Source of the DNA: Ralstonia pickettii DTP0602
Lineage (GTDB): Bacteria > Pseudomonadota > Gammaproteobacteria > Burkholderiales > Burkholderiaceae
Assembly: GCA_000471925.1 (NCBI GenBank)
Contig: CP006667.1
Coordinates: 4,278,001-4,342,000, forward strand
Reading direction: 5' to 3'
Length of the DNA: 64,000 nt
The position numbers and the translations under genes were made by a program. Below the pieces are notes generated by a model, which worked only from the letters and a program-made list of their open reading frames with translations, was not told the DNA's origin and made no database searches. Below are positions 8,071-17,311 of this stretch, one piece after another (positions within the stretch are counted from its first letter, which is position 1; each line of letters starts with the position of its first letter).

Positions 8071-8964
8071 TCAGCGCCGCACCAGCGCCCTGCCCGCCCA
8101 CAGACGCTGGCCGAACACGTTGAGCAGCAGCCCCACCATGACCACCGCCGCCCCCGCCCATTGCGCACCGGACAGGTCCTCGCCCAGCAGCACGTGGGCC
8201 GACACCAGCCCCACCACCGGCACCAGCAGCGTCAGCGGCGCCACCTGGCTGGCCGGGTAGCGCGTCAGCAGCCGGCCCCACATGGTGTAGCCGAACACGG
8301 TCGCGGCAAAGGCCAGGTACAGCACCGCGAACACGCCCATGCCGGACACATGGGTGACGCTCTGCACGATGCGCGCCGGCCCTTCCACCCACAGCGACAG
8401 CAGCGCGAACGGCACGATCGGGATCAGCGCGCCCCAGATCACCAGCCCCAGCAGGTCCACCGGCCCGATCTTCTTGCTGACGATATTGCCACTGGCCCAG
8501 CAGAACGCCGCGCACAGCGTCAGCACGAAGCCGGCCACGCTCATGCCGCCGGCACTGGCGGCGGCGCCGGAGCCGATCAGTGCCAGCCCGGCCGCCGCGA
8601 CCGCCATGCCGGCGATGCTGTGCCAGCGCACCGGCTCGCCCAGCCACAGCGCGGCGATCGCCAGCGTGAAGAACGCCTGCGATTGCAGCACGAGCGAGGC
8701 CAGCCCGGCCGGCATGCCAACCGCCATCGCGTAGAACAGGAAGGCGAACTGGCCCAGGCTGATGGTCACGCCGTAAGCGAGCAGGAGGCGCCAGGGCACG
8801 CGCGGACGCGGCACGAAGAAGATCGCGGGAAAGGCCACCAGAAGGAAGCGCAGCGCGCCCAGCAGCATCGGCGGCACGCCCGCCAGCCCGACCTTGATCA
8901 CGACGAAGTTGACGCCCCAGACGCAGACGATGGCGAGGGCGAGGAGGCGGTCTCTGGCTTGCAT
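8071..8964 (-). CDS. EamA/DMT-family transporter
   Basis: This 297-residue inner-membrane protein has about ten hydrophobic segments in two five-helix EamA halves, typical of the drug/metabolite transporter superfamily. The closest family members by eye are the EamA-type exporters; E. coli EamA exports O-acetylserine and cysteine. A thiol or cysteine export role would fit the sulfur locus but is only an inference. The gene lies between fccB and the sox regulator on the same strand, with gaps of about 130 bases either side, so it may have its own promoter. Confidence 0.8.
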   Translation of the reverse strand: MQARDRLLALAIVCVWGVNFVVIKVGLAGVPPMLLGALRFLLVAFPAIFFVPRPRVPWRLLLAYGVTISLGQFAFLFYAMAVGMPAGLASLVLQSQAFFTLAIAALWLGEPVRWHSIAGMAVAAAGLALIGSGAAASAGGMSVAGFVLTLCAAFCWASGNIVSKKIGPVDLLGLVIWGALIPIVPFALLSLWVEGPARIVQSVTHVSGMGVFAVLYLAFAATVFGYTMWGRLLTRYPASQVAPLTLLVPVVGLVSAHVLLGEDLSGAQWAGAAVVMVGLLLNVFGQRLWAGRALVRR

Positions 8965-9095
8965 GGGGGCGGCGCGGGGCTGGTCGCGGAATCGAACGAA
9001 GCCCGTAGGGTAGCAGCCGGGCGCGCCAGGCGCCTGGCAAGTTTTTGCGATCCTCCCGGCACGACTGGCGCTGCCGGACCGCCCCGACGGCGCCG

Positions 9096-10370
9096 CTAGC
9101 CCAGCATCTCCGCCCAGATGCTCCTGGCCCAGGCGAGCGCGTAGTCGCCTTCCAGGATGTTCGGCGCCTCCGACAGCCCGCCCGAGCCCGGCACCGTCAG
9201 CATGGTCTTCTGCGCGGCGTCGTAGCGGTGCACGCTGGCCACATGCACGGCCTCGCGATCCGAGGTGAAGCTGTAGCAGGTGTTGTTATAGAGCGGCTGC
9301 GGGTCCGGTGCGCGGCCTGACAGCAGTGCCACCATGGCGGCGGCGGCCACCTTGCCGTGCTGGTTGGCCATATGGCCGGACTTGGGCATCAGCGGCGCAA
9401 TCTGGATGGCATCGCCGATCACGTGGATATTCGGCGCCGCGCGCGACTCGAAGCTGACGAAGTCCACCTCGCACCACTTGCCGTTGGCCGTCGCCAGCCC
9501 GGCCGACACTGCGATCGCGCCGGCGCGCTGCGGGGGCAGCACGTTGAGCACATCCGCCCGCTCGTCGTCCTGCACCTCGAACTTGAGCGTGCGCGTGGCG
9601 GGATCGACATCGACCGTGTTGTACTGCGGCCGGTATTCGACCATGCCCTTGTACTGTGAGGCCCAAACCTGCCGGAACAACCCCGCCTTGGAGGTGATGT
9701 CCGGGTTCGCGTCGAGGATCAGCACCTTGCTGCGCGGCTTGTGCTGCCTGAAATAATGCGCCACCTGGCAGGCGCGCTCGTACGGGCCCGGCGGGCAGCG
9801 GTACGGCGCCAGCGGGATGGTGATGGCGTAGGTGCCGCCGTCGGGCATGGCCTCGAGCTGGCGGCGCAGCGCCACGGTCTGCGGGCCGGCCTTCCAGGCG
9901 TGCAGCACCTGGTCGCCACCGGGCTGCTTCAGCCCGGGCAGCGCGTCGCTCATCATGTCGACGCCGGGCGACAGCAGCAGGCGGTCATACGGCAGCGTGG
10001 TGCCGCCCGCGAGCCGCACGGTGCGCTTTGCCGGATCGATGGCGACGGCGGTGTCGCGCACCAGCTTCACGCCATGGCGGCGCACCAGCGCGTCGTACGG
10101 CAGCGTGAGGTCGGCCAGTTGGCGGCTGCCGCCGATCACCAGGTTCGACAGCGGGCAGGAAATAAAGGCCGGATTGGGTTCGACCAGCGTCACCTCGATG
10201 GCCTGGCCGCTCCACTCCCGCAGGTAGCGCGCCGCGGTCGCGCCGCCATAGCCGCCGCCGACCACGACCACCTTTGCCGGCGCCGCAGCCCGGGCCGCCT
10301 GGGCCGCCCCAATGCCGACCGAACCCAGTACTGCGGCGCCCGCGGCGCCCAGGAAGCTTCGTCTTTGCAT
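9096..10370 (-). CDS. fccB: Flavocytochrome c sulfide dehydrogenase, flavoprotein subunit (FccB/SoxF)
   Basis: FccB oxidises sulfide in the periplasm and passes electrons to its cytochrome subunit. The 424-residue protein has a twin-arginine signal (RRSFLGAAG, residues 3-11) and an FAD-binding GGGYGG motif at 38-43. Cys72 (FISCPLSN), Cys192 (YRCPPG) and Cys201 are conserved-looking; two of them should form the redox-active disulfide next to the flavin. The C-terminal flavocytochrome domain (YNNTCYSF onward) is present. It starts 13 bases after the cytochrome gene, forming a tight fccA-fccB pair. Confidence 0.92.
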   Translation of the reverse strand: MQRRSFLGAAGAAVLGSVGIGAAQAARAAAPAKVVVVGGGYGGATAARYLREWSGQAIEVTLVEPNPAFISCPLSNLVIGGSRQLADLTLPYDALVRRHGVKLVRDTAVAIDPAKRTVRLAGGTTLPYDRLLLSPGVDMMSDALPGLKQPGGDQVLHAWKAGPQTVALRRQLEAMPDGGTYAITIPLAPYRCPPGPYERACQVAHYFRQHKPRSKVLILDANPDITSKAGLFRQVWASQYKGMVEYRPQYNTVDVDPATRTLKFEVQDDERADVLNVLPPQRAGAIAVSAGLATANGKWCEVDFVSFESRAAPNIHVIGDAIQIAPLMPKSGHMANQHGKVAAAAMVALLSGRAPDPQPLYNNTCYSFTSDREAVHVASVHRYDAAQKTMLTVPGSGGLSEAPNILEGDYALAWARSIWAEMLG

Positions 10371-10383
10371 TGCCGGTCCCCTT

Positions 10384-10740
10384 TCAGCGCACCGCGGCGA
10401 ACCACGCCGCGATGGTGGCGATCTGCTCGTCGTCGTAACCCTTGGCGATCTGGTGCATCACCGTGGCCGGCCGCGTGCCGGCCCTGAACGCCTGCATCTG
10501 TGTCACCAGTTCGGCCGCCGGGCGGCCCGCCAGCGACGGGATCGGGCTGCCGGCCGGCGCGCGCCCGGCGGGGCCATGGCAGCTGGTGCAGGCGGCGGCC
10601 TGGTTGCGGGCGCGCAGCGCGGCTTCGGTGGATGGGACAGCTGCCGCAGCATCTGCGGCCAGCGCCGGCTGGGCGCCGCACAGCGCCGATGCCAGCAGCG
10701 CCAGCCGCACGAACACAGCGGGCCGGGGAATTGTTGTCAT
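10384..10740 (-). CDS. fccA: Mono-haem cytochrome c subunit of flavocytochrome c (FccA/SoxE type)
   Basis: This 118-residue periplasmic class I cytochrome has a signal peptide (about residues 1-29) and haem motif C51-TS-C54-H55. It lies immediately upstream of the flavoprotein gene and should be its electron acceptor. Some FccA proteins are dihaem; only one haem site is present here, as in the smaller SoxE-type partners. The start at 10740 places the signal peptide at the N-terminus; an earlier in-frame Met would add an unlikely arginine- and proline-rich extension. Confidence 0.85.
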   Translation of the reverse strand: MTTIPRPAVFVRLALLASALCGAQPALAADAAAAVPSTEAALRARNQAAACTSCHGPAGRAPAGSPIPSLAGRPAAELVTQMQAFRAGTRPATVMHQIAKGYDDEQIATIAAWFAAVR

Positions 10741-10852
10741 TGGTCTCGCTCCGTGTGGGGCCGGCGCGGGGATCCGCTTGGGGGCGGCCGGCGTGGCAAC
10801 CGTATCACAACGGGCGGGAATGGTGTGCGGCGAAAACCGCAGAAGGACGAGC

Positions 10853-10874
10853 GGCGCCCGCATGAGCGGGCGCC
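10853..10874 (-). terminator. GC stem-loop downstream of dolP
   Basis: A perfect 9-base stem (GGCGCCCGC with GCGGGCGCC) closed by an ATGA tetraloop lies 31 bases after the dolP stop codon. No clear U-run follows on the minus strand, so it may be a weak or factor-assisted terminator separating the dolP group from fccAB. Confidence 0.45.
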
Positions 10875-10905
10875 GTCGAGACCGGGCCGGAACTGGCCCT
10901 GGTGC

Positions 10906-11769
10906 TCAGGGCAGGTTGCGCCCCGGGGGCAGCGTCACCGGCGAGGCCACCGGCGCGGTGACCGGGCTGGCCGTGGCCGCCGCGTCGGTGCCCGCCGGCG
11001 CGTCGATCGGACCGCCGACGCCCGGCACCGACTGCACTGGCGCCGGCGTGCCGATATTGCCGGCACTGCTGTCAGGCGACGGGTTCTGCGCGGTCGAGGC
11101 CGCGTCCAGGCGCGCGCGCTCAGTATCGTTGACGTAGTCGAAGGCCTTGACCACCTTGGTCACGCCCGAAGCGTTGCGCGCCACGTCGGTGGCACGATCG
11201 CCCTCGGCGGTGGTGACCACGCCCAGCAGGTAGACCACGCTCTTCTCGGTGGTGATCTTGATCGAGTTCGACGGCACGCCTTCCGCGGTCATCAGCAGCG
11301 TCTTGACCTTGCTGGTCAGGTAGGCGTCCTGGCTCTGGGTCATGAAGCCCGGCGAGCTGACGACCTCCAGCTCGTTGATCACCACGCGCGCATTGGGCAG
11401 GCCGCGCACATACTGCTCGACCTGCTGCCTGACGTTGTCGTTGCTGGCTTCGCCAGTCAGCAGCACTTTGCGGTTGAACACGGTCACGTTGACGCGTGCC
11501 TGGCCGCTGTAGCGCGAGTTGATGGTGTTCTCGGCCTCGAGCTGCAGGCCGCGGTCCACGGTCTGGGTGGCGGTGGGCCGGCGGTCGGTGGCCATGGCCA
11601 CGCCGGTCCCCATGGCGCCGGCGATCACCGGGAAGCAGCCGGCGAGCTGCGTGGCCGAGACCAGTACGGCGGCCGCGGCCAGCGCGGCGCGCGCCAGGCG
11701 CGGGGTGCGGGCAGGATGGCGCGCGCCGGCGCCGTTCCGGGAGTCATGCGTAGTGGGCAGAGTCGTCAT
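10906..11769 (-). CDS. dolP: DolP-like BON-domain outer-membrane lipoprotein
   Basis: This 287-residue lipoprotein has a long N-terminal extension, a hydrophobic signal and a lipobox (LAGC, Cys at about 45). Two BON domains follow (about 75-145 and 150-220), then a 60-residue tail rich in Pro, Ala and Ser. DolP (YraP) in E. coli supports outer-membrane integrity. The extended tail is not part of the E. coli protein. The order dolP-diaA-yraN beside rsmI mirrors the E. coli neighbourhood, which supports the assignment. Confidence 0.88.
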   Translation of the reverse strand: MTTLPTTHDSRNGAGARHPARTPRLARAALAAAAVLVSATQLAGCFPVIAGAMGTGVAMATDRRPTATQTVDRGLQLEAENTINSRYSGQARVNVTVFNRKVLLTGEASNDNVRQQVEQYVRGLPNARVVINELEVVSSPGFMTQSQDAYLTSKVKTLLMTAEGVPSNSIKITTEKSVVYLLGVVTTAEGDRATDVARNASGVTKVVKAFDYVNDTERARLDAASTAQNPSPDSSAGNIGTPAPVQSVPGVGGPIDAPAGTDAAATASPVTAPVASPVTLPPGRNLP

Positions 11770-11824
11770 GCGGTCCTTGCTATGGCTGGATGTTGGGAAT
11801 GGGCGGATGTGCGGATCAGCGGGA

Positions 11825-12484
<660 letters not shown>

Positions 12485-12865
12485 TTATGAACCAGCCCCG
12501 GCGGCATCCAGGTCAAAGGCGTGCTGCAGCCAGTCCAGCCGGCCCGGTTCCAGCGCCACCACGTCGAAGCGGCACGGCGGCGCCTGCGCCAGCGTCGCCA
12601 GGTAGTGCGCCGCCGCCAGCAGCACGCGGCGCTGCTTGGCGGGCGTCACGCTGGCGGCCGCCCCGCCAAAGCCCCTGCCGCTGCGCTGGCGCACCTCCAC
12701 GAACACCAGCGTGCCGTCCGGCGCGCGCATCACCAGGTCGATCTCGCCGCCTTTGCAGCGATAATTGCGAACCACGGGCTCCAGGCCCTGGCGCCGCAGG
12801 TGTGCCAGCGCCCGGTCTTCGGCCCGCGCCCCGCGCGCCTGCGTGGTGGATTTGAATGGTTGCAT
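12485..12865 (-). CDS. yraN: YraN/UPF0102 family nuclease-like protein
   Basis: This 126-residue protein of the UPF0102 family has a restriction-endonuclease-like fold. The motif GEIDLVMR followed by LVFVEVRQR matches the family's predicted metal-binding core (D...E-x-K type, here with Arg after EVR). Biological function is unknown; links to recombination and DNA processing have been proposed. The ATG at 12865 is preferred to a TTG one codon earlier. Only 15 bases separate it from the divergent rsmI start. Confidence 0.85.
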   Translation of the reverse strand: MQPFKSTTQARGARAEDRALAHLRRQGLEPVVRNYRCKGGEIDLVMRAPDGTLVFVEVRQRSGRGFGGAAASVTPAKQRRVLLAAAHYLATLAQAPPCRFDVVALEPGRLDWLQHAFDLDAAGAGS

Positions 12866-12880
12866 CAACGGAAGTTCTCA

Positions 12881-13789
12881 ATGAGTGACTGGATCTCGCT
12901 GGCGGCCAGCCAGTCGTACCCGGGCGGCACGCTGTATGTCGTGGCCACGCCCATCGGCAACGTCGCGGACCTGTCGCTGCGGGCCCTGCACGTGCTCGGC
13001 CTGGCCGATGCCGTGGCCTGCGAAGACACCCGCAATACCGGCCAGCTGCTGTCGCGCGTCGGCCTGCAGCGGCCGCTGGTGGCCGTGCACGAGCACAACG
13101 AGCGCGAAGCCGCCGGCCGCATCGTGGCGCGGCTGGCCGCGGGCGAGCGCATCGCCTACGTCTCCGATGCGGGCACGCCCGGCATCTCCGATCCCGGCGC
13201 ACGCCTGGTCGAGGCGGTGCGCGCCGCCGGCCACCTGGTGGTGCCCCTGCCCGGCCCCAGCGCCGCGGTCGCCGCGTTGTCGGTGGCCGGCGAGATGCTC
13301 GACGCCGGCGAGGGCCGCTTCACCTTCGTCGGCTTCCTGCCGAGCAAGCCCAAGGCACGCGCCGAAACCATCGCCCGGCTGGCGGCGCTGGACCACGCCT
13401 GGGTCTGCTACGAGGCACCGCACCGGATCGCCGACACACTGGCCGCGTTGGCCGCCGGCCTGCCGGGCGAGCGCCGCCTGCTGGTCGGGCGCGAGCTGAC
13501 CAAGCTGTTCGAGGACATTGCCGTGCTGCCCGTGGCGCAGGCGCCGGCCTGGTTGGCGGCGGACCCGAACCGGGCCAAGGGGGAGTTCGTGCTGGTCGTG
13601 GAAGGCGCGGGCGCCGCCGCTGCCGCGGATGGACAGCCGGATGCCGAAGCGCAACGTGTGCTGGGGCTGCTGCTGGCTGAGTTGCCGGCCAAGCGCGCCG
13701 CCAAGCTGGCAGCGGCGATCACGGGCGCGGGCACCGATGCGCTCTACCAGCTGGCGCTGGCGCAACGCGCCGGCGACGCCGAGGATTGA
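12881..13789 (+). CDS. rsmI: 16S rRNA (cytidine1402-2'-O)-methyltransferase RsmI
   Basis: RsmI methylates the ribose of C1402 in the decoding centre of 16S rRNA using S-adenosylmethionine. The 302-residue protein shows family motifs: LYVVATPIGN near the N-terminus, ACEDTRNTGQLL, YVSDAGTPGISDPG and PLPGPSA. The start at 12881 has GGAAG about 6 bases upstream and gives the usual length. The frame stays open further upstream, but those codons lie antisense to yraN and are not part of the gene. Confidence 0.95.
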   Translation: MSDWISLAASQSYPGGTLYVVATPIGNVADLSLRALHVLGLADAVACEDTRNTGQLLSRVGLQRPLVAVHEHNEREAAGRIVARLAAGERIAYVSDAGTPGISDPGARLVEAVRAAGHLVVPLPGPSAAVAALSVAGEMLDAGEGRFTFVGFLPSKPKARAETIARLAALDHAWVCYEAPHRIADTLAALAAGLPGERRLLVGRELTKLFEDIAVLPVAQAPAWLAADPNRAKGEFVLVVEGAGAAAAADGQPDAEAQRVLGLLLAELPAKRAAKLAAAITGAGTDALYQLALAQRAGDAED

Positions 13790-13876
13790 AGCGGCCCGGG
13801 CATGATCCCGGGCTGGCAGAGAGGAAAGTAACGGAGAGGTGTCAGCGCGCGGTGGCATGCATCGGCGCTGGAGTCG

Positions 13877-14635
13877 TCAGCGGCGCTTGCGCTTGACCGT
13901 CTTGCCGCTGGCCTTGGTCGACTTGCTCGCCTTGGCGGGCGCCAGCGAGTTGGCCAGTTCCGGCACGGACACGTCGTCGTCGCCGCTGCCATCGCCGGAT
14001 TCAGTGCCGCCGGCATCCACCTGCGGGCCCAGCGCGGCCACTTCGGTGCGCGTCAGGCGGCGGATTTCCACCTGGGTGGCGCCGCGCTCGACAAAGCCCA
14101 GCCGGCGCGCGGCGCCCATGGACACGTCCAGCACGCGGTTGCCGTGGTACGGCCCGCGGTCATTGATCCGCAGCACCGCCACCTTGTTGTTGCGCAGGTT
14201 GCGCACCAGCACCCAGCTGTCGAGCGGCAGCGACGGGTGGGCGGCGGTCATGGCGCGCATGTTGAAGCGCTCGCCGTTGGCGGTCTTGCGGCCGTGGAAG
14301 CCCTTGCCATACCACGACGCGACGCCGCGCTGCTCGAAGGTGCCGATGTCGGCACGCAGGCCGTCCAGCGAACTGCCGCTGCGGCTGTCGTCCGGGTCAT
14401 AGCCGAACAGGTTCCAGCTGCCGTTGTCATTATTACGCGCAGACTTGCCGCCGTCGGGCTTGGCGGCGTTCTTTGCTGCCGCGCGCGTGGGCACCGCGCC
14501 GGAGGTGCCGGCGCTGGCCGCGTCGTCGCCCTCGGGGGGCGTGGCACAAGCGGCCAGCACCAGGGCACATGCGGTGCATGTCCCGAGCTTGGCCAGCCGT
14601 TGCCAGCGCTTGGTGAGGGCGGAGATCCTTAGCAT
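13877..14635 (-). CDS. rlpA: RlpA-like septal-ring lytic transglycosylase lipoprotein
   Basis: This 252-residue lipoprotein has a lipobox (LAAC, Cys about 29), a low-complexity linker and a double-psi beta-barrel RlpA domain from about residue 100. The motif GVASWYGKGFHGRKTANGE and the later RINDRGPY segment carry the residues expected for cleavage of denuded glycan strands. The C-terminal SPOR domain of longer RlpA proteins is missing; in its place is a Lys/Ser-rich tail. It is transcribed convergently to rsmI, with 87 bases between the stop codons. Confidence 0.88.
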   Translation of the reverse strand: MLRISALTKRWQRLAKLGTCTACALVLAACATPPEGDDAASAGTSGAVPTRAAAKNAAKPDGGKSARNNDNGSWNLFGYDPDDSRSGSSLDGLRADIGTFEQRGVASWYGKGFHGRKTANGERFNMRAMTAAHPSLPLDSWVLVRNLRNNKVAVLRINDRGPYHGNRVLDVSMGAARRLGFVERGATQVEIRRLTRTEVAALGPQVDAGGTESGDGSGDDDVSVPELANSLAPAKASKSTKASGKTVKRKRR

Positions 14636-14685
14636 GGGCGCGAGTCTAACATCGACTATTGCGGACTATGGCTTTCATTTTGTTA

Positions 14686-14704
14686 CGAAATCTGTACGAT
14701 TTCG
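14686..14704. promoter_or_regulatory. Inverted repeat in the rlpA/hydrolase divergent promoter region
   Basis: A perfect inverted repeat, CGAAATC (14686-14692) and GATTTCG (14698-14704) with a 5-base spacer, lies about 50 bases upstream of rlpA in a short AT-richer stretch. A TACAAT hexamer at 14834-14839 could be the -10 box for the rightward hydrolase gene, although no good -35 is visible. A regulatory role is inferred only. Confidence 0.4.
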
Positions 14705-14917
14705 CACCAACGGGTGCTATCTGCCCGGAATCCCCCGTGTGGCAAGGGATTGCGGCCGATCACCTGTTCTGGCAGGCGCGAAACTAATAAGTCACATTGG
14801 CGATAGCGCGGCGGTGTCCCGGCCGCCCGGCGCTACAATGCATGGCACTGGTCCGGCGTGCGCTCGGGCCAATCCGGCGCGCCCCTCAGAAGGCGCCAGG
14901 ATCACAAAAACACATCC

Positions 14918-15568
14918 ATGAAAGTCCTGCTTATCCCCGTCACGCCCTTCCAGCAAAACTGCTCGCTGCTAATTGATGAAAGCACCAATCGTGCCGCCGT
15001 CTGTGATCCCGGCGGCGACCTGGAACGCATCCGCGAGGCGGTCAGGGAACAAGGCGTCACGCTGGAAAAGATCTTCCTGACGCACGGGCATGTCGACCAC
15101 TGCGCGGGCGCCGCGGCACTGTCGCGCGAGTTCGGCATCCCGATCGAAGGCCCGCAGCAGGACGAACGCTTCTGGATCGAGCAGCTGCCCGAGCAGACGC
15201 GTCGCTTCGGATTCGGCCAGGCCGAGGCCTTCGAGCCCGACCGCTGGCTGGAGAACGGCGACACCGTGCAGTTCGGCAACGAAACCCTGGAGGTCTACCA
15301 CTGCCCCGGCCACACGCCCGGCCACGTGGTGTTCTTCTCGCGCGGCAACCGGCTGGCGGTGGTGGGCGACGTGCTGTTCGCCGGCTCGATCGGCCGCACC
15401 GACTTCCCGCGCGGCAACCACGCCGACCTGATCCGCTCGATCCGCACGCGGCTGTGGCCGCTGGGCGAGGACGTGACCTTCATCCCCGGCCACGGACCCG
15501 TCTCAACCTTTGGCGAAGAGCGCCGCAACAACCCGTTCGTAGCCGACCACCTGATCGACGTGGGCTGA
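14918..15568 (+). CDS. Metallo-beta-lactamase-fold hydrolase, YcbL/glyoxalase II-like
   Basis: This 216-residue metallohydrolase has the binuclear zinc motif THGHVDH (55-61) followed by HCPGHTPGH and a C-terminal PGHGP segment. It lacks the C-terminal substrate-binding helical domain of classical glyoxalase II, which matches the YcbL-type II subclass. Hydrolysis of S-lactoylglutathione or a related thioester is plausible, but the substrate is not established from sequence. The exonuclease gene follows after 5 bases, so the two form an operon. Confidence 0.85.
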   Translation: MKVLLIPVTPFQQNCSLLIDESTNRAAVCDPGGDLERIREAVREQGVTLEKIFLTHGHVDHCAGAAALSREFGIPIEGPQQDERFWIEQLPEQTRRFGFGQAEAFEPDRWLENGDTVQFGNETLEVYHCPGHTPGHVVFFSRGNRLAVVGDVLFAGSIGRTDFPRGNHADLIRSIRTRLWPLGEDVTFIPGHGPVSTFGEERRNNPFVADHLIDVG

Positions 15569-15573
15569 GCGCC

Positions 15574-16224
15574 ATGGCCAAGCGACAGGCGCCCGACACC
15601 CGCCCGGAGATCTACGTCAGCACCGACGTGGAGGCCGACGGCCCGATCCCGGGCCCGCATTCGATGCTGTCGTTCGCCTCGGCGGCGATGCTGGCGGACA
15701 AGACCGTGGTCGGCACCTTCTCGGCCAACCTGGAAACGCTGCCCGGCGCCGCCGGCCACCCGGTGCAGATGCAGTGGTGGCAAACCCAGCCCGAAGCCTG
15801 GAGCGCCTGCCGGCGCGACCTGCAGCGCCCCGAGGACGCCATGGTGCGCTACGTGGAATGGGTCGAGAGCCTGCCCGGCAAGCCGGTCTTCGTGGCCTTT
15901 CCGGCCGGTTTCGATTTCACCTGGATGTTCTGGTACATGATGCGTTTTGCCGGGCGTTCGCCCTTTGGCTGGGCGGCGCTGGATATCAAGACGCTGGGCT
16001 TCGCGCTGACCGGGCGGCCCTACCGCAGGACGGTCAAGGCAGCCTTCCCGGCCGGATGGCTGGACCCGCTGCCGCATACCCACGTGGCGCTGGACGATGC
16101 GCTGGAGCAAGGCGCGCTGTTCTGCAACATGCTGGCGACATTGCGCGAACGCGAGGCCGCGCTGGCGGCCCCGGGGCCCGGCAGTGCCGACGAGGCAAGC
16201 GAGCCGTCACCCCCGCCAGCGTAG
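15574..16224 (+). CDS. DEDD-family 3'-5' exonuclease-like protein
   Basis: This 216-residue protein of the RNase H-like exonuclease fold has candidate metal ligands in order: STDVEADG (Asp and Glu of the DxE motif), [10 protein letters not shown] (Asp) and [10 protein letters not shown] (His then Asp). These match a DEDDh arrangement. It has no polymerase or RNase D accessory domain, so the substrate is unknown. It starts 5 bases after the upstream metallohydrolase stop codon and is probably translated from the same mRNA. Confidence 0.75.
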   Translation: MAKRQAPDTRPEIYVSTDVEADGPIPGPHSMLSFASAAMLADKTVVGTFSANLETLPGAAGHPVQMQWWQTQPEAWSACRRDLQRPEDAMVRYVEWVESLPGKPVFVAFPAGFDFTWMFWYMMRFAGRSPFGWAALDIKTLGFALTGRPYRRTVKAAFPAGWLDPLPHTHVALDDALEQGALFCNMLATLREREAALAAPGPGSADEASEPSPPPA

Positions 16225-16438
16225 TCCTGAACCTGCCGCTGCGCCGCAGCATGCATGGCGGCACGTCCTTTGCAGACTGCGCCTCGCATCCGACCTCATC
16301 CCGCCTATATTAGAAGTGGATATGGCGCACCGGGCGAAACGAGCCAACAGACTTTCCGGCGCAATCGCGCAACCCCGCCATATACCGTCTGACCCATGTT
16401 GCCCGGTCCGCGCGGCGCCTGCCGAGGAGGTGTCGATC

Positions 16439-16666
16439 ATGCGTTTTCCTACCGACCTGCACTTGAGAGACCTGGCCGGCCGGATCCACTGGCCGCATGC
16501 CACGCGCGGCGCCACGCCCATTACCCATCGACACACCTCGGATGAGGACGCCGAAGTCGCCAAGGCAACGTTGTACGTCAGCACGGTGACGCTAGTGGTG
16601 CTGCTGGTCGTGCTGGCGGCCATCGCTTTCGGTCAGGAGGCCATGCACTGGCTGGGTGTTCATTAG
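16439..16666 (+). CDS. Small single-pass membrane protein, unknown function
   Basis: This 75-residue protein has a polar, His-rich N-terminal half and one strong membrane segment (about 48-67, VSTVTLVVLLVVLAAIAF) near the C-terminus, a tail-anchored layout. A very good ribosome site (GAGGAGG) precedes the ATG by 7 bases, and an intrinsic terminator follows the stop codon, both of which argue for a real gene. It belongs to no family recognised by eye. Confidence 0.65.
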   Translation: MRFPTDLHLRDLAGRIHWPHATRGATPITHRHTSDEDAEVAKATLYVSTVTLVVLLVVLAAIAFGQEAMHWLGVH

Positions 16667-16701
16667 ACGACCCGCCTGAAGCAGTTTGTCTCGCAGACCG
16701 G

Positions 16702-16735
16702 CCGGCCCCCACAGTCCGTGGGGGCCGGTTCTATT
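16702..16735 (+). terminator. Intrinsic terminator after the small membrane protein
   Basis: A perfect 11-base stem (CCGGCCCCCAC with GTGGGGGCCGG, 5-base loop) at 16702-16728 is followed by TTCTATT. It sits 35 bases after the stop codon and separates this gene from the convergent ArsC-like gene. Confidence 0.75.
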
Positions 16736-16757
16736 CCGGGGCCGCGCTTGACAAGGG

Positions 16758-17117
16758 TCAGGCCAGCAGTTGGGTCACGTTCTCGGGCGGCCGGCCGATC
16801 GCGGCGCGGCGGTTGCGCACCACAACCGGGCGCTGCAGCAGGATCGGGTTGTCGGCCACGGCGGCCAGCAGTTCGGCGTCGGTCAGGCCGGGGTCGTCCA
16901 GGCCCAGTTCAGCGTACGGCGCCTCGTTGTCGCGCAGCATCTCGCGCACCGGCACGCCCAGCATGGTGTGGAGCTGGCGCAGCGTGGACAGCGACGGCGG
17001 GTGCTTCAGGTACTCCACGATTTCCACCGGTTCGCCCAGCCTTTCGGCGGCGGCTTCGACCAGGGCCAGCGTCTCGCGCGACTTGGAGCAGCGGGGGTTG
17101 TGGTAGATCGTGATCAT
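16758..17117 (-). CDS. arsC: ArsC/YffB-family reductase, glutaredoxin-dependent type
   Basis: This 119-residue thioredoxin-fold protein has the single active cysteine in NPRCSKS near residue 12, as in the E. coli plasmid ArsC family. The arginine-containing C-terminal segment (RPVVVRNRRAAIGRPPE) also matches; these residues bind the arsenate oxyanion. No arsR, arsB or other ars gene adjoins, and chromosomal stand-alone copies are common, so a role in arsenate resistance is possible but unproven. The ATG at 17117 gives the standard family start (MITIYHNP). Confidence 0.85.
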   Translation of the reverse strand: MITIYHNPRCSKSRETLALVEAAAERLGEPVEIVEYLKHPPSLSTLRQLHTMLGVPVREMLRDNEAPYAELGLDDPGLTDAELLAAVADNPILLQRPVVVRNRRAAIGRPPENVTQLLA

Positions 17118-17311
17118 GGCAGGTCCTTTCTTGTCCTTTCTGGTCATTATCGTGCCCCGGGCTGGGGCGTCGGCACTAATGCGGTGCAAATCAAACCGCA
17201 CTATATACAAGACACCGGCGATCGCGCAGGGGTAGGTACGATCATGTGTCCGGCACGCATCCTGCGTTGCCCCAATTCCTCGCTTCCGGCCAGCCGAGCC
17301 TGCCTTTTCCG

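Noticed and set aside
16748..16761. FNR-like sequence TTGACAAGGGTCAG at the arsC-like 3' end
   Set aside because: One mismatch in the second half-site and position inside the convergent gene end, with no promoter or gene reading away from it.
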